Part shown: positions 27,701 to 39,700 of the stretch, piece by piece
How positions within the stretch are numbered: position 1 is the stretch's first letter
Layout: every line of letters starts with the position of its first letter
Source of the DNA: Marthasterias glacialis
Lineage: Eukaryota; Echinodermata; Asteroidea; Forcipulatida; Asteriidae
NCBI GenBank assembly: GCA_911728455.2
Contig: OU452225.1
Span: forward strand, 11,692,731 to 11,756,730
Length of the DNA stretch: 64,000 bases
Direction: 5' to 3'
The notes under the pieces: model-generated
What the model was told of the DNA's origin: nothing
Seen by the model: only the letters and a program-made list of their open reading frames with translations
The model's database searches: none
Position numbers and translations under genes: made by a program

Positions 27701-30700
27701 TCTACCGTGCTTGCCCCTTAACGTATTTTGTTTCTGTCTCCCGTGGCCCGCCAGCAGCACTCTGATGAATAGCGAAGTTGGCACTATGTAAAAACTCAGT
27801 ATTTTTTCCTGCAAGGTATGCGGAGTTACGTTTTGAAGTATGAGACCTGTTCTTTTACATAGCACCATGTAATGGTTTACAAGGTGCTGTGGTGCAATCT
27901 GTAGCCAATCAAACCAGGAACACCGGGGCGAACCCCTTCTCTTTGCGATAAGTGCACCGGCTTCTTTTACGTGCATTATACACAACACACGGGACCTACG
28001 GCTTTACGTCCCATCTGAAGGACGGAGCAATAATGGTTAAGCGTCTTGCTTAAGGACACAAGTGTCACGACCGGGACTCGAACCCACACTCTTGCAGATG
28101 GGAAACACCAGAGCTTGAGTCCGGTGTTCCGATCTGCTCTGCCAAGACACGCCACTATTATTATTGTTATTTTCTTGTGTGGATATCTTTGATTGATTTT
28201 AGTCGTGCTAGTGCCGCCATAACACACCTTGACAGACTTCATGAGATGAACAAGAGAGGGCCTGTACCCTGCAGTCTATTCCTCAGCTTCATCATGAGCT
28301 TATCACAGACATTCATGGCAGACAGAAAATCCAAATTAAACAGGGACAAACTCAAACAGTGCATGACAAAGGTAAAGTTTGAATTTTGAGAACCATTTTT
28401 CGTAACTTGCGCTGCCATTAGCCTTTTTGAGATACGGTGGGCAGTATGGGAGTGCACTGTTGGGTTTGCGTGTACACAGACAAATTTACCCAAACCAAAT
28501 GGAGTAATAGTAGTAGTATATTGTGTCCACCATATCTCAAAATGGCTTGTTTTAACTGTTTGGCAAGTTTCAGCTTTCCCATTGGTTTATTGTATTAATT
28601 CTTGCCGTACAGGCATGGCACATGCAGGGCTCGAATTTGGGGGAAAAATCCACAAGACAGCAAGGCTTGTAGCTCATAAGTTTTACTGGACCAGAAATTG
28701 TTTTACGAGACTAGCGTCAAAATGAGGGGGAAAAAAACACAGTTTAACATGTTAAACTGTTTTTAATTGAGCAAGCACTTAGAGAAGGTTTATCTCATTT
28801 TTCTTATGGGTAAGTACGCTGGTCATATACTGTCCTAAATCCATCAAAACATTCCAATAATCTCCCACATGTTTAGACTCTGATAATTACAACAACAAAA
28901 AGAAGATACTCAACATAATTGACAAACTTGTTATTAGACTGAAAGGTCAACATTTAAAAATGAACTTTTGTTTATTAAAGATATTACACAGTGAGGTGTT
29001 ATTATTAAGTTGAAAAACACAAGACTGCCGGACTTGCCCGGTCACGAGTTTACTGGCCCGGTCACGAGTTTACTGGCCTGGGGCTAAAATCACTGGCCTC
29101 GAGCCTTGACACAGTGTTGGTATTAAAATGTATGTCCACAGCTGATGTAGAGGACATGCGCACAGCAAGCGCAGACGACAATTGAGAATGCCATTCTTTG
29201 TGTTTCACTTTGTGGAGAAACCCTTTTTTTTTCCCAAAACAGATGAACCCGAAAAGAATTTAGGAGAAGAAAAAGAAGATAAAAATTTTTCTTTTGGTTG
29301 TCAGGACACTGATGATATTAGTACACAAGCCAGCCTGAAAGAAACACAAGTGTTGTCTGGCAAAGATTATACCACCTGGAACTGGGAACTCATTGGTTGT
29401 ATCATTAAGGTATGTACATTGAAACAGTCTGGTGCTCCTAATAATGTTATCAAAGACGGGAATACACTGATCAATTACCCCCCGCCCCCCATGCTGTATT
29501 CCTCTTCTTCTTTTTTATTATTATCATTATTATTATATATTTCTGGTGATGAAACCAAGGATTCCTCAAAAGCGCATATTGCACTGTAGCTCGCAAGCCT
29601 GAAGAAACCTGTTGGGTAGAAGATGATGAAGAAATATTCAGTTTTAGAGGTGGGAGGAAAACCCCAGAGAAATACTCCGGGGGAAACCCACGCAATCAGG
29701 TAGGGACTGAAAACCCAATCCACATAGTGACCCCTGGCGGGATTCGAACCGGGTACACCAGAGGTGAAAGGCGAGGAAAGTACCGCTATGCCAACCTGAC
29801 CGCCTTGTGTCCATGCTGCTCAAATGCTATCCCTCCAGTAGTGCGCACACTGAAGGGCAGCGTCGGTAGCCTCTGCCTGGTCGCCAGCAGTGGTTGCTGA
29901 TGGAAGTAAGGGGGAGGAGAGGAGATGGTCCATGGTCTGCTGCTCTCTGCATTCACTGGTGTCGGGGCCTGATCAATTACCCCCTCCCCCTTCCTCTTCT
30001 TCTCGTGCCCATGCTGCTCAAATGCTATCCCTCCTGTAGTGCGCACACTGAAGGGCAGCGTCGGTAGCCTCTGCCTGGTCGCCAGCAGTGGTTGCTGATG
30101 GAAGTAAGGGGGAGGAGAGGAGATGGTCCATGGTCTGCTGCTCTCTGCATTCACTGGTGTCGGGGCCTGATCAATTACCCCCTCCCCCTTTCTCTTCTTC
30201 TCGTGCCCATGCTGCTCAAATGCTATCCCTCCTGTAGTGCGCACACTGAAGGGCAGCGTTGGTAGCCTCAGCCAGGTCATCAGCAGTGGTTGCTGATGGA
30301 AGTAAGGGGCAGGTGAGGAGATGGTCCAATGTCTCTGCATTCACTGGTGTCAGGGCCAGCTGTGTATCCCCACTTAACTAGGTTTGCTTTGCATCCTTCC
30401 GACTCTTGTGCGCAACCGGTTAAGATTCTCCCAAGTGGTCTACTCCGTATGAGCGTCGCCAGGGACTTGCTGTATTGACCAATCACAGATGTGATTGCGC
30501 AACCAAAAGTCAAACAATGTCCGACAAAAGTGTTAGTGCTTATGGCACGTGTGCACAGTGGGTGGGGCTTAATGGATCGGTCTATTCTTTACAACTTGAA
30601 CATGTTTAAAAAAAATGGGCACCCAGGTTTAGTCAGTGGTTTCTTTCCTGCCTTTCACCTCTTGTGACTCTGGTTTGAATAGACCGATTCATTAAGCCCC

Positions 30701-33700
30701 GCCCCATAATATATGAACCAATCACAGCGTTGGCTAAATCACCACTTTACACGTGGGCAGCACAATGTGCGTCTCTTCAATGCCACACTGCATGACATGA
30801 ACGCGCGCTATAAGTACCCGCGCGCATGTTTACGTTTCCCAATAGGATTTTTATCAAGTTGGACTTTTGTCGGACTTTTGGTGGCGTACCCAAGGCTGTG
30901 ATTAGTCAACACGTATTGGGGCGGGGCTTAATGGATCGGTCTATTCTGCACCAGAGCCTTGAAGTTGTGCTTGGTTTTCAGTCCCTACCTGATTGCATTG
31001 GATTTCCCAATTTGTGGTTTCTGCCCACATCTAACCTGACATTTCATTTACATCTTCTCTACACAGGTATTTTCAGGCCTACAGGTTACAGTGCCAGGCA
31101 CTCTAAAAGGGTCCCTTGGTTGCATTACCGGAACGATAGCAAAATAACAATAGACCGTTCAGGCTTTGTCAACAAGCTCCGCCCACACACCTTCGTTTGT
31201 GTACGTTTACGCTGCACGTGTGACCGAGTTTGACCGCGGTCACATGACCAAAAGGCGTGACCCAATTTGTCAATGCGCAGTTTGATTGACAGGCCGGAAC
31301 GGTCTATAATGCAGTGTCTCCTGCAACTGGGAAGTCTAGTGGCCTGACTAACATTATAACCATAGCTGTGTCGTAGCTACTTCATCACTAACTTTTATTA
31401 TCATTGTTTTCTTCTTCCTACAGAAAGGGGGTCCGTTCTTGAAGAAATTTGAAGATGCCAACATCAACAGGTACTAAGAAATCATAAAAAGGCAAAAACT
31501 TGATAAAAAAGGTTTTTTTTATCTCCGAGTCTCACAAACAATAGACCGTTCCGGCTTTGGCAACACCTTAGTTTTTGTACGTTTACGCTGCACGTGTGAC
31601 CGAGTTTGACCGAGGTCACATGACCAAGAGGTGTGATCCAATTGGTCAATATGCACAGTTTGATTGACAGGCCGGAACGGTCTATTGTACAGTTCAAATA
31701 GCTCTCTACTTTTACAAATCTGACACAAATTGTTGATATTTTAAGTAAAACTCCCGGTCTTGTTTGATTGTTGTAAAAAATTATCAAATAGATATTTTCC
31801 ATGGTGCCGCCATCTTGATTTTCTCCCATTCAAACCAATGTAACCAAACCAAGGCTGGAAGGGCAAATAGTCTGGCTCCTGTTTGTACAATCAATGTTAG
31901 CATCTATCCCTGTTATTGGATACAGAGAACATGACCAAGATGGTGGCAGCATGATAAAGGTCTATTCAGCCACGCCTTGGAGAGGTGCAGTGATTGTACA
32001 GAAATGCACAGCCTCTAAGGGGTTTAAAATGGTTGACGAGTTTGACAAGTCTGGAAGGCGATCCATATTAATCCACTGGATGCTGCCTTTCAACCTCTCC
32101 AGGGGCTGAAAGAGTTGAAGAGCTTGATCATTATGAGACGCTGATAGATATTGCCTTCCAACTGCTCTCTAGATGAGAGTTTGTAAATACTGAGATGCTA
32201 TCCTTATTATTAGTGCTGGATGCTCCCTTTCAACATCAATTGAAAGGGTTGAAGAGCTTGATAATTCTGAGACGCTATCCTTATTAATGCTAGACACTTG
32301 ATTTCAACCTCCCTCTAGGTTTTTCAGAAAGCTGATAGACTTCTACAAACCAACGAGTAAACAATTTGCAAGTATTGAACTGCCAAAGTCACTGGTCAGA
32401 CCATCTAGTCTTCAGACCCATACACTCGTTGGATGTCAACTCATCGAGTTCCTGTTTGAAGGCGATGATGTAAGTTGAACTTGAAGCTCTGAGTGCTTGA
32501 AAATACAGTCCATGAGATATTGCCACTTATAGACCACTTAGTGACTGGCTTGTCGTGGCTGAGGGGTTGTCTGATTTGTCATTATTTTACAACTAATCGT
32601 ATAGTTTTCTATAAGTAAATACAAAACAGTTGTTACCGTGGCACTAGAAAAGTTTGTATGTTGGCACTAGGAAAGGTGGTATGTTGGCACGAGGTCGGTC
32701 TAGTAATAACAAATTATTTTGTATGTTGAGTTTTTATAGGATTTGAGGCATTGCATGGTGAGGTATCAATGTATATTTGGTTTGCAGTAACACAATGTGA
32801 TTATATCTACTTTGCTATATACATTAGATCGTTCTCCTGATGATGACTAGAGCAGGCTAGTCGAAACGTTGAGACCAAACTCACTCCGCGGTAGTGAAGT
32901 TATCCGAAAAGTCCCCCCAATCCACTAAGCGAAAAAAGTAGTAGTAGTCTCGGCCGATTTCCAACCCCCCAGGTAGTACTTAAAAAGCAGGACAGTTCTT
33001 TTCAGAACTAAGTTGTCTCCCGAATTCTGAAATCTACTCCGCGTTAGTAGAATAATAGCAAGACAAGTTCTCACAAGAACAATCTACTGTATACAGCAGA
33101 GTAGATGTAATCACATGGTGTTACCGCAAACCAAATATACAGTGTTGAGTTTTTCTCGTTCACTTTTCCTGACCCAGAACGAGGCTTTACAGTTACTACG
33201 AGAGTTAGCCCAAGACATCGCCGACTGCCTCTTAGAGATCACCCTTGTACCTCATAACAATGTTCCCCCAGAGTCTGTCTTCAGTCCAGTGAGTATTCAG
33301 AGCACACTCAGCCAAGATTACTTTCTGTTCGTCGGCAAAATATCACATTCACCCAAAGGAGAGAAGATTATGGAGAAATCCAGCATGTTTCAGTAGTAAG
33401 TATTATGTGTGTTAGAAATAGACCTTGCGCACGTGACGTCACCGACTGCTTGCAATAATCTTTGGTGATCACCAGCATGTATTTCGGTCGCGTGCATCTG
33501 TTACAATTATCCAGTGTGCGACGCAAGATTTGGTATTAAGCCAATCACTGCAAAAAAATGTCTTCTTCCATGTATTACACTAAATTTTATGCGTATTCTG
33601 TTGCGCGACAGGCTGATAAGTTTTGTGTAATTTCACCACATAAAATCTTCTTATTAAATTCGAAATACAAAAATCTTCATTATGAAAGTAACCTTGGTAT

Positions 33701-36700
33701 GTAACCTCATTAAGTGACATTTTCAGTTTTTGGAAACGATTACAATATTCCCGCTCGAGTCTGTTAAATATTTCCAATAAACATGACCCTTATGTACTTT
33801 TCTTATGGAGAGGTGATCACCAAAATGGCAATGTGGGAAGCACTTGTGTGATTGGTGATGAAGTTGCATAAGGCTATACCGTGAATAAAACCCAAATTTG
33901 CATAGGACTAACTTGCATATAGAGCAGCTGGATAACTTGTTGAATTAGTTTGCATGTAATGGAGCTGGTGAAAAAACTTGTTGACTTAATTTGCCTGTGG
34001 TACAGGTAAAAAAAATAGTTCAATTAGTTTGCACATTGAACTGGTGGAAAAACTTGTTGAATCAATTTGCATAAGAAGCAGGTGAAAAAAACTTTTTGGA
34101 TTAAATTATAAATGGTAGAACAGAATTGTTTTTGTGAAATATTGAAAGCCTTTTTTTTCGTTGAACCTTCTCTACTGATTCCTCATTCTGTCTCTTTTTG
34201 TTTTCTTGCCAGTATTCTTGACCTTTGTTCATCACAAGGTCATGAGATCTTGCAGAAGCTTATCACTACCTGTCTGGACTGCAGCAGAGAAGGACTTGGG
34301 AGGACCATTCTCAGTAAACTTCTTACATCTGCATCAGAGGTATCACATCTCTTATCATGGTGTCAGTGCAAGAAATGGTCAATTTTTTGGGTCATTTTAC
34401 GGCAAATTTTGTTTCGCAGTAGACCGATCCATTAAGCCCTGCCTACCTTAGCAACTGCCTAGCAACAGCACATGGTGTGACTTTCTTGCCACGATCGCAG
34501 CGGTGGTTCGGTTGCGGCCACACACACATATTGAATACACACACAGACATGGTTTTCGTGAACGGTATGGATTTAGTTTTGTGGCCTTTTGAGCAGTGCC
34601 TTAAGAGTCCAAAGAACAATGCAGACAGGAACACTGTCAAACCACTTTTACACGACTGTACAGGGACCACTGCTGTGGGATTTGCACCACCAGAAAAATT
34701 ACAAATTAAAACAAAAGTTAGTACACCTAAAATACCCACTACAATATTTAAAACACGAGGACGTTGACTCCCAAAATGGCGCACGCAAGATTATTGTGAC
34801 GATAACTTCAGGTGAATTGGGTCATTATCTAGTGTAAACAATTACGTCTTTAAAATCAAAATCGTTCATTTGAAACTTTACAAGAATAGAATCATGAGTC
34901 GACCGTTTCTTTCTTAATTCACAACAGTCCATACGTCTGTATGCAACCGGTCATCTCAGAGTTCAACTTCGAGCCCAGATTCCTTTCTTCCAGAACTGGG
35001 GTATGGAGTTCTTGGTCACTCAGCTGTACGACAAGAATTCCGCTGTAACTTCAGAGGCCATAGAGATTATTGAAGAGGCTTGTGAAGACGATTCAAATCT
35101 ACATAGCTTGGTGCAGATTCGGCCTTCACTACTTCATATGGGAGACAGGGGGGTGCTACTACTAACAAGGTACGGGCCGTCAACCTTATTTGGAATCTCT
35201 CTTTGCAGTTTTTATTTAAAGCAAGAAGACTTGTATTGCAGTCCCATCAACCCGCCCAAGAAAACAAGTTACAGGAACCCCACACCCCAGAAAAAACAGT
35301 AGCAATTGTCCCATTAGTCCATCCCACCTCCATATTGAGATAACAGTTACTATATAAAGAGTAATATTCACCAGTTACTTTGGTGCACCGAATAATGGCT
35401 AGTTAATTATTACTAATTACCAATACCAAAAAAACGTTTATTGAAGAGTGATTTGGGTGATTTGTGGAAGAAAAATCAATCTTGCAAAATCAACTGTTGT
35501 ATAGTTAGAGTAGTATTTTAATTAGAGTGTATTTTAATAACGTTAGTTTATCTTCAGTGTAGGTTTTGAGGCATTGCATGGTGAGGTATCAATGTATATT
35601 TGGTTTGCGGTAACACCATGTGATTGTATCTACTTTGCTATGTACAGTAGATTGTTCTTGCGAGAGCTTGTCCTGTTATTATTCTACTACTGCGGAGTAG
35701 ATTTTCAGAGTTTTGGGGGGGACAACTTAGTTCTGAAAAGAACTGTCCTGCTTATTAAGTACTACCTGGGGAGGTAGAAAATCGCCGGGGCTACTACTAC
35801 TTTCACTGAGCGGATTGAGGGGACTTCTGGGATAACTTCACTGCCGTGGAGAGAGTTTATTAATTGGTCTGAACGTTTTGACTAGCCTGCTCTTACTCGT
35901 CTTCAGTTATCAATAATTTCCTGTCATACCCCTTCAGGTTTCTCTCCACACCCAAGGGCTTCAAGTATCTCTCAGAGGTGAACTTTGTCACCCATGAACT
36001 AGAGAAGTGGCGCTCCTCCTACAACTGCAAATACGTCACCTTGGTGGAGACGGAGATCAACGAAGCCTTCACTTGCTATCAGAAACCAGTCTACGAAGGT
36101 GGATTCATAAGAAGATCTCGAGATGAGAAGAAGAAACGAAAGGATGTTTATGTTCCAGTTCATCTCTACGGTCAGCTGGTTCAACATAAGGCTGGATGTG
36201 AGACGCTTGAGAAGCAGGTAATGACTGATGATTATTGAGGTCAGCCTCTTGGAAATTAGGTACAGCCTTGAGAAGTCTCAAGTATAGACCGATCCATTAA
36301 GCCCCGCCCCCATACGTGTTGACAAATCACAGCCTTGGGTACGCCACCGAAAGTCCGACAAAAGTCTGACACGATGAAAATCCTATTGGAAAATGTAAAC
36401 ATGCGTGCGCGTACTTAAAGCGTGTTCACGTCACACTGTGGCATTGAAGAGACGCACATTGTGTTTCCCACGTGTACAGTGGTGATTTAGTAAGTGCTGT
36501 GATTGGTCAATATGTTTAGGGGCGGGGCTTAATGGATCGGTCTATACAGGAGGAAAGTTCACACGCTACTCAGAATTACAAATTGCACCGAAAAGGTTTT
36601 CTTCTTTGCAGTAAAAAAGACTTAAACCAAAATACAATATAATTTTTTTTTTAAATGTACCCATTTTGTTTTTCAATATTCTTATTTACTAGAGATAATT

Positions 36701-39700
36701 ATAAAATTCAACAAGCCACTCTGTACATTTGTTGAGCACAGACAAGCTGTTGCTGCACAAAAACAGATTCCAGCCAAAATACTGTGTTTTGAAAGAAAGC
36801 TGTGGTGTTTTTCATGTATTAGTGTACTTTTTAAGAAATGAGTAACTTTTTAGGTACTTTAAAAACAAAATTATCTCAAATTAACACAATTGTGAGGATG
36901 TTTAATACCAATTCAAAAGTACTTGTCAATGAGCTGACATTTCTACCCTAGCATAGTCTTTCTCAAAGGCCAAATGACAACACACACACACCTACAAGTA
37001 CATCAATGTAACACAAGCACTCGGGTGGAAAAGGAGTGAAAAAAAAGAAACAAAAAGCAGCCAGAAGATGTCTAAAATTGTTACATTAATTAAGCTTTTG
37101 CTACTAATTTGGTAAATGTTTTGATATCCCAATATGTTATTTTAAATAGCAATACATTCCTGAGCTGTGTGATATTGTACGCTATGCTGACATTTCATCG
37201 TACTCTAGCATACTCAACCTAAAGGCAGCTTTGTGGGCTCTGGTAAGTTCCTACCCCTTCCCCTTCCCCTTCCGCTTCCCCTTTCACAACCAGAATAATT
37301 AATAATAATAATAATAATAACCCCAATCACCCCCTTACCCCTAACCTCATCTTAGAATCAAACTTGTCATCAGTCATGTTTCAATCTCTTCTGTAAACCT
37401 TAAGACAAAGTCTTAGATTGATAGTTGTTTTATGAAAGGTAGGGGATACTTTTGGTAATTACTCCAAAAATAAATGACCATAAAAACTTATTTGGTAAAG
37501 AGCAACGGAGAGCTATTGATAGAATAAAACTTTAAAATATTTGAATCTGAGTGAAAAAAGACCATGCAGTTTCAGCATTTTCGGATCCTTCTGCATGGAA
37601 ATAACCGCTCCAGATTTTGGCCGAAATCTCAAGAACGCTAACATCTTTTGAAACAAAATTTTCAGAGGTTATTTATGGTATATATCTACAATTATATAGG
37701 ATTGAAACAAACGTACGGGTCAAAATACCAAAGGTGTACCATGCCTTTAAGAAAACATTTTACAAAAAAAGAAAATATATGTGCTGGAATGGCAAGAAAT
37801 GATAAGAAATATATCGATTTTTTGTGCATGAGAAAAAAACAAAAAATTAAAAACAGAAATGTTCTCCTATTTGACAAGTTTGTTTTCTCCTGCAATTGAA
37901 AGCTCTTTTAAACCCTTTCCCCCTCCCTCTACAGGGTCACACAGGAACGTCGTCATACGGTCTTCAGCTGCTAGTTGCAGAAACCATCATTCCTGATATC
38001 ATTCGGTTGGCTGAAGAATGCGAGGTCTTCTCAATACGAGGGTGAGAATTCGTCAACTTTTCTTTTCATGTTCAGATTTGGAAAAAAAAACAACAACAAA
38101 AACAGCTTTGTTCAGAACAACAAGTTATTTTGAGTCCTTTTTTTGCAAACTTCATCTCAAAGTTATTAAAGGACTCCTTACATTATTGTATTCTATCGCC
38201 ATTTACGAAATCACGGCTTGGGCTTGGGTTCCGACTTGTTTCGACGCCTGTTTGAATCCCCGTAAGTAAAGCACACGTTTTTAAAATAACTGACAGAGTC
38301 TAAGCCCTAGCCCAAAGCCCAAGCTGTGGTTTCGTAAACGGCCTGTGTCTTTAGGGACCACACTTCATGAAACTTTTTATGAAGACGCCTTGATAATAAG
38401 CAGGTCAAAGGTCATAGTCAAGACGTTGACTATGACCCTTTTGGTTGAGTTAAAGTAGGTCAAATCTTGCAGCTTTGTCACTGTCGTGGGGGTTCAAATA
38501 TTGTCTCTTGTTATTCCTGACTACTTGACTCTAAAACATATTCATTATGGCATCACATACTTTCCATGTATTTTCTCTTCCAGCAAAAAAACTGTCATTA
38601 AAGTTGCACAGTCTGATTTTCACTGGGAAAAAAAATTGTTAAAGAATTTTTTCTCGGAATGAATTTTGACAGATGATGCTGTTTCAAAACGAAAAACATA
38701 CAAACATTTTTGCATATGCCACGGGCAATGGCTGATGGATGTGCGATAATTTCGGGATTTGGACAGTAAATAATTTTTGGTTTTTAATTAACTGCCACAA
38801 ATCATTGGCAGGTTTTTCGGGAATCTATAAAAATAGAAATTTAAATGTACATTTTCGGGTCAAATCAGTCAAAAATCGGACCTAGCATCTTTAAACATGA
38901 TGCTCTCCTTTTTTCACAGGACCTGCTTCTATGTCTTGGGTCTCTTCTCTAAGAATCGCCAAGGTGCGGATCTCCTCAGCTCTCTTGGATGGGAGAGTGT
39001 ACGCCACAGTCGCACTGAGTACTTCCCCGTCTTGGAAGAGCGGTATAATCTCTTTGATGAGCTTGGACGGTTTACAGATCGTTCCGGATCCTCACCGGCT
39101 CCCTACTCCCCACTGAGTGAGTCCACCTACAGGCTGGACAGCCCCAAGTTGTTTCTCCGTGACAAGCTGCCTGACCTTGAGAGCCCAAAACTGGTCATTG
39201 AGAACGACCCGGACGGGAAAAATGTGTTTTTCGTGGGCGGAGAAGTGAGTCCCTGTCGGAGTGCCAGTCCACAACCGGGATTCTCTGAAGAGGAAGAAAG
39301 CGACTCTCAGTTTATGTCGGACGAGAAGTCTCCATCCCTTGCCCCACCGGTTCAGAGGATGGGACGGAGAGACCGAACCAAATCAAGCCCAACGAAAATG
39401 TTAATGGTTGGAATCGCTGAGCAGAGAACTCACGGGAGCACTAGCGAGATTGAGAAGAGGTCAAGGGTCATGGGTAGCGACCTTGAGGTGCGGACCAGGT
39501 CAGGCTCCCACAGTGACATGCCCGTCAGAACTCAGAATCATGATATTGCAAGATTTCCCAAATATGCAACGATTGGACATGCTGGGGTCACGCCGAGGAG
39601 CAGTATTTTGAGACGGGTGCAGACCATGCCGGCCATGGAGGAACCCAATGGCCAGAGGAAAAATGGCCGCTTGACAAAACTGAGGAGCAACAGTGATGCA

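Larger units (their letters stand above)
26986..28202. other. RICTOR intron (exon 12 to 13)
   Basis: An inverted repeat (27163-27426), a decayed hammerhead-like segment (27555-27602) and a SINE-B on the minus strand (27775-28155). No exon seen. Confidence 0.7.

Noticed and set aside
29786-30340. 184-codon minus-strand ORF
   Set aside because: It is three copies of a 198-bp minisatellite whose unit length is divisible by three; no family resemblance, no splice context.
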